From Pseudomonas umsongensis (GTDB taxonomy: Bacteria > Pseudomonadota > Gammaproteobacteria > Pseudomonadales > Pseudomonadaceae), in NCBI RefSeq assembly GCF_002236105.1, contig NZ_NIWU01000001.1, positions 1,116,001-1,180,000 of the forward strand: a stretch of 64,000 nucleotides of DNA, in the 5' to 3' direction. Shown piece after piece: positions 32,851 to 41,902 of the stretch (within the stretch, counting starts at the first letter, position 1; each line of letters opens with the position of its first letter). Under the pieces are notes generated by a model. The model saw only the letters and a program-made list of their open reading frames with translations. It made no database searches and had not been told where the DNA came from. Both the position numbers and the translations under genes were made by a program.

Positions 32851-34578
32851 TCAGCTTCGGCTCGGTTCTTTGTGCGCCTGGTTCGCCGCGCGATAGGCAA
32901 AGGCGATGATCGGGCCAAGCGTCGAACCACCGGCCCAGTAGGCACGACCGGAGGCCGACGCAACGCAGTTGCCGACGCCGTACAGGCCCGGGATCGGTGC
33001 ATTGGCGTTGTTCAATACCTGGCCGACGGAGTTGGTTTTCGGACCACCCTTGGTGTCGAGGTTGCCGCCGGTGATCAACGCCGCGTAGTACGGCCCTTTC
33101 GCGGCCAACGGGTACATGGTCAGGTTGCCGGTGCGGTCGGACTTGACCGGGCCGGTAAACACGCCCTGGATCACCAGCTCGCCGCGATGGAAGTCCAGAT
33201 CCTTGCCCGTCTTGGCCAACTCGTTGAAGCGCTTGAGGGTGGCTTTCAGGTTGAGAGTGAAATCGGCGCTGAGCTTCATCCCGCCGATATCGGCGGCGTG
33301 TTTATCCAGGCGCTCGGCGATGTTCTTCGCCAGCTCTTCCAGGGTTTCGCCCTTGACCACATGGCGGTCGTTGCCGCCCTTGGGCACGATCGGAGAGCCG
33401 TATTCGTCGCTGCTGCAGTAGTCCTGGGCGCGCTGGTCCCAGATCGAGAACATCACCAGGTTCGGGTATTCGGCCTTATCGCCGTCCCACTGGAAGAAGG
33501 TCGGGACCAGTTCGTTGTAGACGGTCTTTTCGTTGACGACGCGCTTGCCGTACTTGTTCACCATCAGCATCGAATCGCCGTTCATGGTGAAAATGCCGGA
33601 CATCGAGCCGTCCTTGGCCAGGGCTTTTTCCAACAGGATCGGGCACGACCAGGCGTAGTTCATGTTGCGCAACTGCACCCCCAGCTCGCTGGAAATCCGG
33701 ATGAAATCGCCTTCGTTGGTCAGGGCGGCGCAGCCGCCGTAGACGGGGGCGTTGAGGAAGTTGCGGCGCAGTTCCGGATCGTGGGTAAAACCACCCGTAG
33801 CGAAGATCACCGCTTTGCGCGCCTTGACCCGTTGCCGCGCACCCTCTTCGGTCTCGACTTCGACGCCGATCGCTTCGCCCGCGCCGTTGAGGATCACTTT
33901 CACCACGCGCTCGCCGGTACGAATCTGCACGCCGTCACGCTTGGCGGCGGCGGTCAGCGTACGAATCGCCACGCGACCGCCGTCGGACATGCTGGGCCGG
34001 GCTTCCTTGGGCACCAGTACGCGGCCTTTCTTGGCCTTGTCTTCGGACAGCTCTGCGAAATAGTCCGGTACGTCCGGGCAATGGCGATAAGGCAGTGCGT
34101 CGCGTTCGGCCAGCAGTTCGGCAGCGGGCGAGGCGCTCTCGTAGATCGCCTCGCACATCTCGTATTCCCAATCCGACAGGCCAAGTTTGGGCAACGAGGC
34201 GTCGTAGGATTGCGGACGTGTCAACCGGGCGACATAGCGCATGTAATCGGCTTTTTCATCGACGATGCCGGCGTCGCGCATCGGCTTGTTGTTCGGCACC
34301 CAGTACCAAAACGCCGCTTTCGCCGCGGTGCCCCCAGGGCTGCCGGCTTTTTCCAGGATAACCACGTCATTGCCCAGCCAGCGGGAAAACAACGCGGTAG
34401 GCAAACCGCTGCCACCACCGCCGACCACGACAATGTCGTGCTCTCGATCAAAGGGCAGCTCGTCGCTGGCCATCGCCCGTGCGGCCACCCCCGACAAGGC
34501 GGCGACAGCCGTACCAGCGGCGCCGGCCTTGATGAAGCTGCGGCGTGACAGGGCAAGTTTCTGGTTTTCTTCGTTCAC
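32851..34578 (-). CDS. Tat-exported FAD dehydrogenase, 3-ketosteroid-dehydrogenase/fumarate-reductase-like
   Basis: 575 aa. A twin-arginine signal (SRRSFIKAG, Arg12-Arg13, then a mild hydrophobic stretch to about residue 38) implies export folded with FAD. The Rossmann motif is DIVVVGGGGSGLPTA. FWYWVPNN and the C-terminal YGVGNCVASASGRAYWAGGS resemble the 3-ketosteroid-delta1-dehydrogenase branch rather than succinate oxidoreductases. With the cytochrome c 32 bp downstream it should oxidise a substrate in the periplasm. The substrate is unknown. A cyclic ketone leading to a quinol or phenol ring would fit the hap operon nearby. Confidence 0.85.
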   Translation of the reverse strand: MNEENQKLALSRRSFIKAGAAGTAVAALSGVAARAMASDELPFDREHDIVVVGGGGSGLPTALFSRWLGNDVVILEKAGSPGGTAAKAAFWYWVPNNKPMRDAGIVDEKADYMRYVARLTRPQSYDASLPKLGLSDWEYEMCEAIYESASPAAELLAERDALPYRHCPDVPDYFAELSEDKAKKGRVLVPKEARPSMSDGGRVAIRTLTAAAKRDGVQIRTGERVVKVILNGAGEAIGVEVETEEGARQRVKARKAVIFATGGFTHDPELRRNFLNAPVYGGCAALTNEGDFIRISSELGVQLRNMNYAWSCPILLEKALAKDGSMSGIFTMNGDSMLMVNKYGKRVVNEKTVYNELVPTFFQWDGDKAEYPNLVMFSIWDQRAQDYCSSDEYGSPIVPKGGNDRHVVKGETLEELAKNIAERLDKHAADIGGMKLSADFTLNLKATLKRFNELAKTGKDLDFHRGELVIQGVFTGPVKSDRTGNLTMYPLAAKGPYYAALITGGNLDTKGGPKTNSVGQVLNNANAPIPGLYGVGNCVASASGRAYWAGGSTLGPIIAFAYRAANQAHKEPSRS

Positions 34579-34627
34579 TTTTTATTCTCCGGAATGAGTA
34601 GCGGCGACGCAGGCAGGCGTCGGTGAT

Positions 34628-35539
34628 TCACCAGTAATGCCAGAGCTGCACAAACAGGCCGTCGGTGACGGTGGTGTTGCGCCCTTCCACGCCTTTGGAA
34701 TAGTGGATGGACACCTGGTCCCACATTTTCTGGGCGAAGACCTTTTGCACGCCGGGCTTGAGCTGGAACAGCACGCCGGCGCCGAGCGCGGTTTCGTTGG
34801 ATTCAGAGAATTCGATGGCGTTGTTGTTGCGATCATCGGAGCCGAAGGTTTTCTGGTAGTCGGCACTGAGGAAGGGCGTGACCTGGTAGGTCGGGCGGTC
34901 CACGATGTTGTAGCCCAGGCGCAGGTTGGCGTGGCCGGTATCGCCAGGTTCGGTGTGGTGCGGACCATCGCCGCGAAGGATCGCGCCGACCAGCAAATCG
35001 ATGTTCACTTTGCCCAGCCATTCGTTGTAGAACAGCGACGGCCACAACGCGTAGGTGTCGCTGCTGACCGAGTCCGCACCGGTCGGCAGTTGCACATAGG
35101 CTTGCGCACCGATAGTGCGCAGCGGCGTCGGGTTGTACCAGACCAGGCCGCCGACCAACGGATCGCCGAGCCCGCTGACCCGCGTGCCGTTGCCGCGCAC
35201 GGCAATCTCCGGGAGGGTGATACTGGCGATGAAGCCGGTATTGGGCAGGCCGTCCATCTTCCAGTAGTGCAACAACGACGTCAGGCCAACGTAGGTCTCG
35301 GTGTTGCTGCCGGCGACCTTGTTGCCGTGATCGTCAAAGCGTTTGCGGTCGTCGTTGTATTCAAATTCCTGACCCACCGAGTTGTAGGGCTCGGTGAAGT
35401 CCGAACTGAACTGAAAGCTTTGGGGCCGGTTGCTGGCATAGGGGATGCCGGATGCTTGCGCCATCGCGGGAAACAATAGGCCAGCCCCCAGAACGGGAGC
35501 GAACAGGGTCGCAGCGCAACCCCATGCACGAATACTCAT
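34628..35539 (-). CDS. Outer-membrane channel, phenol meta-degradation (SphA) family
   Basis: 303 aa with a signal peptide ending near MAQASG. Alternating hydrophobic strands, a terminal aromatic (FVQLWHYW), and blocks such as GLGDPLVGGLVWYN and AYVQLPTGA fit the MetA-pathway-of-phenol-degradation porin family (PF13557). It probably lets the hydrophobic substrate of the periplasmic dehydrogenase cross the outer membrane. It is the first gene of the module, 49 bp before the flavoprotein gene. That gap holds a CGACGC/GCGTCG hairpin near 34605-34622. Confidence 0.85.
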   Translation of the reverse strand: MSIRAWGCAATLFAPVLGAGLLFPAMAQASGIPYASNRPQSFQFSSDFTEPYNSVGQEFEYNDDRKRFDDHGNKVAGSNTETYVGLTSLLHYWKMDGLPNTGFIASITLPEIAVRGNGTRVSGLGDPLVGGLVWYNPTPLRTIGAQAYVQLPTGADSVSSDTYALWPSLFYNEWLGKVNIDLLVGAILRGDGPHHTEPGDTGHANLRLGYNIVDRPTYQVTPFLSADYQKTFGSDDRNNNAIEFSESNETALGAGVLFQLKPGVQKVFAQKMWDQVSIHYSKGVEGRNTTVTDGLFVQLWHYW

Positions 35540-35779
35540 ACCTGCCTTCCTTATTTTTATTAGGCGCCAAACCCCCGAAGGGGCGTAAGGCCGAAAGCAA
35601 GGTGTGACGTCTTGACGAGCCCTGGCTGGAGCTCCACCGGATCGTTGACCAATCCCGGTGTTCGGCGAGATGGAGGCTACAAGCCGGCCACTGCACCAAC
35701 AATTCCATTCTCGGCGACATCAGTGTTTGCGTATTCAGAACAATGGGGCGGAGGATCTGAGTAGGAGATCATTAACACC
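35540..35779. other. Upstream region of the redox module, no gene seen
   Basis: This holds the promoter region of the SphA-family gene. It contains short purine/pyrimidine-rich stretches but no dyad that I can single out. No open frame here has a start, ribosome site and family features. Confidence 0.4.
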
Positions 35780-35867
35780 GTGGGAGCGAGCCTGCTCGCG
35801 AAAGCGTCGGGTCAGTCAACTTGATATTGAAGCTGATGGCCTCTTCGCGAGCAGGCTCGCTCCCACA
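35780..35867. repeat. REPIN, class 1
   Basis: Arms GTGGGAGCGAGCCTGCTCGC and complement, directly after the quinone reductase stop codon. It probably marks the end of the long aru-side transcription unit. Confidence 0.9.
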
Positions 35868-35871
35868 GGGG

Positions 35872-36594
35872 TCAAGCATTCACAGCGTCGGATCGATGCA
35901 GTGGATAGAGCTGTTCGTCGAACTGCGACAGCTTGGGGAACACCAAGGGTTGATCATCACTCAGGTGTTGCAGGCGCTGATCGTAATCCAGCAAAAACGC
36001 CTGTCGCGCCTCATCGCTGATGTACGGCACATGCCAGGCCACGAACGGCTCCAGCACATCAAACCCAACATACGCCAACGTGCCGCGCAGGATCGGCCGC
36101 AGCATGTCCTGCAACGGCCCGTGGATCGCCTCCTCACCGAACATGTGTTCACGCCCCCCCAAAGTCACGGTAACCAACGCCTTTTTCCCGGCAAGCCCGC
36201 CCTGATCGTAGAAGCGCTTGCCGCCGTAGCAGATGCCCGAGACCAGCACCCGGTCGATCCAGCCCTTGAGCATGGCCGGGGTGGAGAACCAGAAGATCGG
36301 GAAATTGAGGATCAGCAGGTCGGCCCATAGCAATTTATCCAGTTCAGCCTGGATGTCCGCTGCCAGTGACTGGCTTTTCACACCGAGGCGTTGTTCCAGC
36401 GCATACACCAGGTACTCGGGATTTTCCCGCTTTGAGAAGTCATCGGCGCTGGCCACCGGGTTCCAGTTCATCTTATACAGGTCGCTGACCTGCACTTCAT
36501 GGCCCTGGGCTTCAAGGGTCGCGACGGCCTGGTCGCGCAGGGCGGCGGTGAAGGATTGCGGCTCGGGGTGAGCATGGACGATCAGTACTTTCAT
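35872..36594 (-). CDS. Flavodoxin-fold NAD(P)H:quinone oxidoreductase
   Basis: 240 aa. KVLIVHAHPEPQSFTAAL at the start and ILNFPIFWFSTPAMLKGWIDRVLVSG are hallmarks of the NQO1/MdaB-like FMN/FAD reductases. It has no signal peptide. It could two-electron-reduce quinones, protecting cells from benzoquinone formed from hydroquinone. It also neighbours the aru block. I recall that P. aeruginosa carries a quinone reductase next to aruH, so its link may be to arginine metabolism rather than to hap. It is 9 bp after the ABC ATPase gene. Confidence 0.85.
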   Translation of the reverse strand: MKVLIVHAHPEPQSFTAALRDQAVATLEAQGHEVQVSDLYKMNWNPVASADDFSKRENPEYLVYALEQRLGVKSQSLAADIQAELDKLLWADLLILNFPIFWFSTPAMLKGWIDRVLVSGICYGGKRFYDQGGLAGKKALVTVTLGGREHMFGEEAIHGPLQDMLRPILRGTLAYVGFDVLEPFVAWHVPYISDEARQAFLLDYDQRLQHLSDDQPLVFPKLSQFDEQLYPLHRSDAVNA

Positions 36595-36603
36595 GGGGAT
36601 TCC

Positions 36604-38250
36604 TTAGACTTTTTCCAGCGTAGGGTTTGAATTCGCGGTAGCGCGACTGGCCAGCAAGCGGTCGAGCCAGTCGGGGTCCATTTGGGGTTCGGAGGAAAAC
36701 AGCAGCCCGGTATAGTCTTGATGCGGCGGGGTGAAAATAGCACTGCGCGAGCCATGATCCACCACCCTGCCCCGTTGCATCACCAGCACTTCGTCGGCAA
36801 TCGCGCGCACGGTGGCAACGTCATGGGTAATGAACAGGTAGGCGACGCCGAGCTGTTGCTGAATGCGGTTGAGCAACTTGAGCACACCTTCGGCCACCAG
36901 TTGGTCGAGGGCCGAGGTGACTTCGTCGCAGATGATCAGTTGCGGGTCGGCGGCCAGGGCTCGGGCGATGCAGATCCGCTGTTTCTGTCCACCAGATAAT
37001 TCCCGGGGCTGACGCTCCATGAACGTTGCCGGGTCCAGTTCGATCATCTCCAGCAGCTCGGCCACTCGCGCGCGCATGGCCTTGCCCTTGAGCCCCAGAT
37101 AGAACGTCAGTGGCCGGCCGATGATGTCGACGATGCGCTGGCGCGGGTTCAGCGCCGTATCCGGGATTTGATAAATCATCTGCACACGGCGCAGTTGCTC
37201 CTTGCTGCGCTGGCGGAAGTCCGCTGGCAGCGGATCGCCGTCATACAGCACTTGACCATGGGTCGGTGGCAACAAGCCGGTGATCAACCGCGCCGTGGAG
37301 CTTTTGCCGCTGCCCGATTCGCCGATGACCGCCAGGGTCTGGCCGCGATACAGCTTCAAGGAAACGTCATGCAGCACCGGTTGCCGCCCGTAGCTGGCGC
37401 AGCTGTTGCGCAGTTCCAGCAGCGGCTTTTCCTGTTGCGGGCAGGCTTTGGCTTCGGTGCGGAAACTGCGCACCGCCCACAGTGACTTGGTGTATTCCTC
37501 CTGCGGGTCACCGAGCATCTTGCGGGTCTCGGCCTCCTCCACCAGCTTGCCGTGGCGCAGCACCATGATGCGGTCGGCCATCTGCGCCACCACCGCGAGG
37601 TCGTGGCTGATGTAGATCGCCGCGCTGCCGTAGGTCTTCACCGCATCGCGAATCGCCGCCAGCACCTCGATCTGGGTGGTGACGTCCAGGGCGGTGGTCG
37701 GTTCGTCAAAGATGATCAAGTCCGGATGGCAGGCCATCGCCATGGCGGTCATGACCCGTTGCAGCTGGCCGCCGGAGACCTGGTGCGGGTAACGCTGGCC
37801 GATCTGTTCGGGGTTGGGCAAGCGCAGCACGCGATACAATTCCACCGCCTCGCGCATCGCCTGTTCACGGCTGATGCCACCGTTCTTCACCGCCGTTTCC
37901 ACGTGCTGATCGATCAAGCGATGGGCGGGGTTGAACGAGGCTGCCGCACTTTGCGCGACGTAGGCGATGCGCAGGCCGCGCAATTTGCGCAAGGCTTCGG
38001 GTTTGGCCTTGAGCAGGTCGATGCCATCGAAATGCACCGTGCCGCCGGTAATTTTGCAGCCGTCACGGGTATAGCCCATGGCAGATAAGCCGAGGGTCGA
38101 TTTGCCCGCCCCGGACTCACCGATCAGCCCCAGCACCTCACCGCGTTGCAGGGTCAGGTCGATGCCCTTGATCAGCGGATGCCAGGCATCCTCGTAGTGA
38201 CCTTCGATGTGCAGGTTGCGGATTTCCAGCAACGGTTTGGATGTCGTCAT
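36604..38250 (-). CDS. Peptide/nickel-type ABC transporter, duplicated ATPase
   Basis: 548 aa with two complete ATP-binding halves (about 1-265 and 275-535), like a DppD-DppF fusion. Each has Walker A ([16 protein letters not shown]), signature (VSGGQ; LSGGQ) and Walker B (LIIFDEP; LIICDEV). DEV in place of DEP in the second half is a common variant in this family. The start [10 protein letters not shown] (ATG 38248-38250) lies 2 bp after the DppC-like stop. It powers the two permeases upstream. Confidence 0.9.
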   Translation of the reverse strand: MTTSKPLLEIRNLHIEGHYEDAWHPLIKGIDLTLQRGEVLGLIGESGAGKSTLGLSAMGYTRDGCKITGGTVHFDGIDLLKAKPEALRKLRGLRIAYVAQSAAASFNPAHRLIDQHVETAVKNGGISREQAMREAVELYRVLRLPNPEQIGQRYPHQVSGGQLQRVMTAMAMACHPDLIIFDEPTTALDVTTQIEVLAAIRDAVKTYGSAAIYISHDLAVVAQMADRIMVLRHGKLVEEAETRKMLGDPQEEYTKSLWAVRSFRTEAKACPQQEKPLLELRNSCASYGRQPVLHDVSLKLYRGQTLAVIGESGSGKSSTARLITGLLPPTHGQVLYDGDPLPADFRQRSKEQLRRVQMIYQIPDTALNPRQRIVDIIGRPLTFYLGLKGKAMRARVAELLEMIELDPATFMERQPRELSGGQKQRICIARALAADPQLIICDEVTSALDQLVAEGVLKLLNRIQQQLGVAYLFITHDVATVRAIADEVLVMQRGRVVDHGSRSAIFTPPHQDYTGLLFSSEPQMDPDWLDRLLASRATANSNPTLEKV

Positions 38251-38252
38251 GT

Positions 38253-39080
38253 TCAGCACTCCTTGAGGCCGCTGGACTTGTGCAGCATCCAGTCGACGAC
38301 GAAGTTGACGCTGACCGTGATCAAGGCCACGGCCAGGGCGGGCAGTAAAGGACTGATGTCGCCAAAGGTGATCAGCACCGCGTTGTCGCGCACCATGCTG
38401 CCCCAGTCCGCGGTGGGCGGCTGGATGCCCAGGCCGAGGAATGACAACGCACTGATGAACAGGAACACGAAGCAGAACCGCAGGCCGAATTCGGCAATAA
38501 GCGGCGCCGCTGCATTGGGCAGTACCTCGCGGGTGACCAGCCAGCACAGGCCTTCACCGCGCAGGCGCGCGGCCTCGACGAAGTCCTGCACCACCACGTT
38601 CATCGCTACGGCGCGGGACAGGCGAAACACCCGGGTTGCATCCAGCAGCGCGATCACCAGCACCAGTGAGGTGGCCGTGGTGCCGACCACACTGAGAATC
38701 AGCAAGGCAAAGATCAATTGCGGAATGGCCATCAGGATGTCGACGACCCGCGACAGGCCCTGATCGACCCAACCGCCCTTGATCGCCGCGATCAGGCCGC
38801 AGGTGCCACCGAGCAGGAACGCCAGCACCGTGGTCAGGAACGCGATGCCCAGTGTGTTGCGCGCACCAAAGACCAGGCGGCTGAACATGTCGCGCCCCAG
38901 GTTATCGGTGCCCAACAGGAACTGCCCGCCCCACGGCGCGAAGCCCTCGCCCACCACCTGGGTTTCGCCAAACGGCGCCAGCACCGGGGCGAACAGCGCC
39001 ACCAGGATATACACGACGATCACCAGTAATCCGAACTTCGCACTCAGCGGCGCCCGGAGCAATTCTTTAAGCAGGCTCAT
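38253..39080 (-). CDS. Peptide/nickel-type ABC transporter permease (DppC-like)
   Basis: 275 aa. N-terminal hydrophobic helix (KFGLLVIVVYILVALFAP), the FGTD-type block (FLLGTDNLGRDMFSRLV), and the cytoplasmic loop DFVEAARLRGEGLCWLVTREVLPN that contacts the ATPase. About six membrane helices. It is 3 bp after the DppB-like gene and forms the channel with it. Confidence 0.92.
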   Translation of the reverse strand: MSLLKELLRAPLSAKFGLLVIVVYILVALFAPVLAPFGETQVVGEGFAPWGGQFLLGTDNLGRDMFSRLVFGARNTLGIAFLTTVLAFLLGGTCGLIAAIKGGWVDQGLSRVVDILMAIPQLIFALLILSVVGTTATSLVLVIALLDATRVFRLSRAVAMNVVVQDFVEAARLRGEGLCWLVTREVLPNAAAPLIAEFGLRFCFVFLFISALSFLGLGIQPPTADWGSMVRDNAVLITFGDISPLLPALAVALITVSVNFVVDWMLHKSSGLKEC

Positions 39081-39083
39081 GGT

Positions 39084-40043
39084 CTACCCCTTTGGATGCA
39101 TCAGGCGTGGGTTGCTGGCAATCGACAGCACGTCGGCACTGGTATTGAGCAGGATGTAGGTGGCGGCAAAGATCAGGCTGCAAGCCTGGACCACCGGGAT
39201 ATCGCGCTTGGCCACCGAGTCCACCAGCAACTGGCCGAGGCCCGGATAGACGAACACCACCTCGACCACCACCACGCCAACCACCAGGTACGCCAGGTTC
39301 AGCGCCACCACGTTGACGATCGGCGCCAGCGCGTTGGGCAAGGCATGACGGAAGATGATGCGCGACTGGCTGATGCCCTTGAGCCGGGCCATTTCGATGT
39401 AGGGGCTGGCCAGCAGGTTGATCAAGGAGGCGCGGGTCATGCGCATCATCTGCGCGATCACCACCAGGCTCAGGGTCGCCACCGGCAGCACCGAGCGCTC
39501 CAGTACCTCACCCAGACTGGCGTTTGGCGAGAGGTTGGAAATGCTCGGGAACCAATTGAGCTTCACCGCGAACACCAGGATCAGGATGTAGGCAACGAAG
39601 AACTCGGGGAACGACACCGCGCTCAGGGCCGAGGTGTTCAGCAGGCGGTCGAACCAGCTGTTGCGGTACAACGCCGCGAGCATGCCCAGCAACAATGCCA
39701 AAGGCACCGACACCAACGCGGCCAACAGCGCCAGGCTGAAGGTGTTGCCCAGGCGACTGCCGACCAGTTCGGCGATAGGCCGCTGGTTGGCCAGCGATAC
39801 GCCGAGATCACCGTGCAGCAGTTGCCAGATCCACTGCCCGAAACGGGTCAGGGGTGGCAGGTCCAGGCCCAGTTGCGCGCGATAAGCCGCCACGGTTTCC
39901 GGGGTGGCGGACTGGCCGAGCATAGCCTGGGCGATATCGCCCGGGAGCAGGCCGACGGCGAGGAAGATGATGACGGATACCGCCAATAGCGAAAGCAGGC
40001 CTAAAGCCAGACGCTGCCCCAATAACTTGAAAATACTCTTCAT
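39084..40043 (-). CDS. Peptide/nickel-type ABC transporter permease (DppB-like)
   Basis: 319 aa. Classic DppB features: VIIFLAVGLLPGDIAQAMLG, YRAQLGLDLPPLTRFGQWI and the C-terminal loop EMARLKGISQSRIIFRHALPNAL. About six helices. The 160-bp gap to the binding-protein gene upstream holds two hairpins, which can give excess binding protein over permease. Confidence 0.92.
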   Translation of the reverse strand: MKSIFKLLGQRLALGLLSLLAVSVIIFLAVGLLPGDIAQAMLGQSATPETVAAYRAQLGLDLPPLTRFGQWIWQLLHGDLGVSLANQRPIAELVGSRLGNTFSLALLAALVSVPLALLLGMLAALYRNSWFDRLLNTSALSAVSFPEFFVAYILILVFAVKLNWFPSISNLSPNASLGEVLERSVLPVATLSLVVIAQMMRMTRASLINLLASPYIEMARLKGISQSRIIFRHALPNALAPIVNVVALNLAYLVVGVVVVEVVFVYPGLGQLLVDSVAKRDIPVVQACSLIFAATYILLNTSADVLSIASNPRLMHPKG

Positions 40044-40073
40044 CGTGCAGTCCTAGAAATGGGCACCTTTTTA

Positions 40074-40106
40074 TGATCGTTCCCACACTGTGCGTGGGAA
40101 CGATCA
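40074..40106. repeat. Palindrome of the mosaic-repeat type
   Basis: TGATCGTTCCCAC...GTGGGAACGATCA, an inverted repeat of 33 bp. The same GTGGGAACGATCA block ends the left part of the mosaic repeats at 1-2 kb and 12 kb, so this is a minimal relative standing alone. Confidence 0.8.
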
Positions 40107-40144
40107 CCGATTCACCGTGCGATTCCTTACGAAGATCACAATTT

Positions 40145-40180
40145 CCCCTGTAGAAGCGAGCATGCTCGCTCCTACAGGGG
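40145..40180. repeat. Compact REP hairpin, class 2
   Basis: CCCCTGTAGAAGCGAG/CTCGCTCCTACAGGGG around CATG, a single fold-back with one mismatch and no long spacer. It lies after the binding-protein stop on the minus strand. It is followed by a T-run on the plus strand only. Confidence 0.8.
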
Positions 40181-40203
40181 TTTTTCATTGGTTTGGCGAG
40201 CGC

Positions 40204-41805
40204 TTATGCCTGCCACCAGCGTTCGATCACGCGCAAGCCGTCGAGCTCTCCGTATGGCGCGGTCTGCCCGCCGTGGGCCACACGGTTGGAACGCGCCGCC
40301 ACGGAGCTGGCGAACAGCGGCACGATCGCCCCGCCGTCGTCCCGGCACAGCGCCTGCATTTCGTTGTACATCTCACGGCGCAACGGCTCGTTCATCTCGC
40401 CCCGGGCCGCGTTAAGCAACTGGTTGAAACGCGGGTTGTCCCAATGGGTTTCGTTCCACGCCGCGCCCTTGGCGTAGCCAATGCTGAACATGCGGTCGGC
40501 CGTCAGGCTGCTGTACCAGAACGAGGTGGTGAAGGGTTGCTTCATCCAGACGTTGGAGAAGAAACCGTCGGCGGGCTCGCGCACCACGTCGATGTCGATC
40601 CCGGCCGCACGGGCTTGCTCCTTGAACAGCACCGAGGCATCGACGGCGCCGGTGTAGGCCGCGTCGGAGGCCTGCAGGCGCACCTTGAGCGAATCCAGAC
40701 CGGCCTTTTTCAGGTGGAAACGCGACTTGTCCGGGTCATAGGTGCGCTGTTCCAGCGCGGTGTTGATGAAGCGGCTACCGGGCTGGATCGGATGATCGTT
40801 GCCCACCAGGCCATAGCCGTACAGCACTGAAGCCAGCAGGGTTTCGCGGTTGATTGCGTGCTTCATCGCCAGGCGCACGTCGTTGTTCTGGAACACCTGG
40901 CTGTCGGTGAGCATCGGGAAGGTGTAGTGCTGGGCACCCTTGGTCTCTTCGATGACCAGGTTCGGGTTGCGCTTGAGCAACGCTACGGTCTTGAGGTCGA
41001 CCTTGTTGATCACGTCCACTTGCCCGGTGACCAGCGCGTTGACCCGCGCTGCGCCGTCGGCGATGGCGATCAACTCGGCACTGGCGAAATGCGCACGCCC
41101 GGCTTTCCAGTAATCGGGGTTGCGTTCCAGGGTCATGCGCACGCCCGGTTCGAAGTCCTTGAGGCGATAGCCACCGGTGCCGGCGCCAGCCTGCCAGTCC
41201 GCCACGCCGTCCTTGCTCGGCAGGATCGCCAGGTGATAATCGGCGACCACATAAGAGAAATCGGCGTTGCCCGAGTGCAGTTCGAACACCACGCTGTCGC
41301 TGCCATTGGCGCTGACCTTGGCCACATCGCCCAGCACGGTCTTGGCCGCCGAGGTGGATTTTTCGCCCAGGTGATGCTGGATCGACGCGACCACGTCATC
41401 GGCGGTCAGGCTCTTGCCGTTGTGGAAGGTCACGCCCTGGCGCAGCTTGAAGGTCCAGACACGCGCATCGGGGGTCGAGGTCCAGCTCTCGGCCAGTTCC
41501 GGAATCGCGGTGCCGTCGACGGCGATTTCAGTCAGGGTGTTATAGACCGCCGAGAAACCGACGAAGGTAAAGGTGTCCGCCCAGGACCCCGGGTCTTTGG
41601 AGTCGGTGGTACTGCCGCCGGCAAGGCCCAGGCGCAATATGCCGCCCGGCTTCGGCGTGGCTTCTGCAGCGAAGGCGCCTGACGGCAAGCCCATGGAGAA
41701 CGCCCCGGCCACCGCCACGGCGGCGGCGCTGTACTTCAGGAAGTCCCTGCGCGGGAAACTGAATTCATTGTTCGCTTGAGTAATCTTGTTTTTGTTATCG
41801 CTCAT
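40204..41805 (-). CDS. Peptide/opine-type ABC substrate-binding protein with Tat signal
   Basis: 533 aa, type 5 (DppA/OppA) binding protein. PGGILRLGLAGGS at the mature start, WTFKLRQGVTFHNGKSLTADDVVAS and KHAINRETLLASVLYG are family blocks. The signal is twin-arginine type (FPRRDFLKYS near residue 20), unusual for this class, and implies export of a folded protein. The start MSDNKNKIT at 41805 is preferred to the longer frame. It is followed by its own permeases and ATPase. A peptide or guanidino-type ligand is possible from the aru context. Confidence 0.88.
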   Translation of the reverse strand: MSDNKNKITQANNEFSFPRRDFLKYSAAAVAVAGAFSMGLPSGAFAAEATPKPGGILRLGLAGGSTTDSKDPGSWADTFTFVGFSAVYNTLTEIAVDGTAIPELAESWTSTPDARVWTFKLRQGVTFHNGKSLTADDVVASIQHHLGEKSTSAAKTVLGDVAKVSANGSDSVVFELHSGNADFSYVVADYHLAILPSKDGVADWQAGAGTGGYRLKDFEPGVRMTLERNPDYWKAGRAHFASAELIAIADGAARVNALVTGQVDVINKVDLKTVALLKRNPNLVIEETKGAQHYTFPMLTDSQVFQNNDVRLAMKHAINRETLLASVLYGYGLVGNDHPIQPGSRFINTALEQRTYDPDKSRFHLKKAGLDSLKVRLQASDAAYTGAVDASVLFKEQARAAGIDIDVVREPADGFFSNVWMKQPFTTSFWYSSLTADRMFSIGYAKGAAWNETHWDNPRFNQLLNAARGEMNEPLRREMYNEMQALCRDDGGAIVPLFASSVAARSNRVAHGGQTAPYGELDGLRVIERWWQA

Positions 41806-41857
41806 TGCATTGCCCCTGATAAAAGCTAATGAAATACCCGTGCAAAACCACGCAAGA

Positions 41858-41877
41858 CACCGGGCCTGGGCCCGGTG
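41858..41877 (-). terminator. Hairpin between aldehyde dehydrogenase and binding-protein genes
   Basis: CACCGGGC/GCCCGGTG with a 4-nt loop, 26 bp after the aldehyde dehydrogenase stop on the minus strand. No clean U-tract follows, so it may be an attenuator or an mRNA 3' end shield between the aru operon and the transporter. Confidence 0.5.
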
Positions 41878-41902
41878 CATACAGTCTTTGAATCGTTGAC
41901 GG

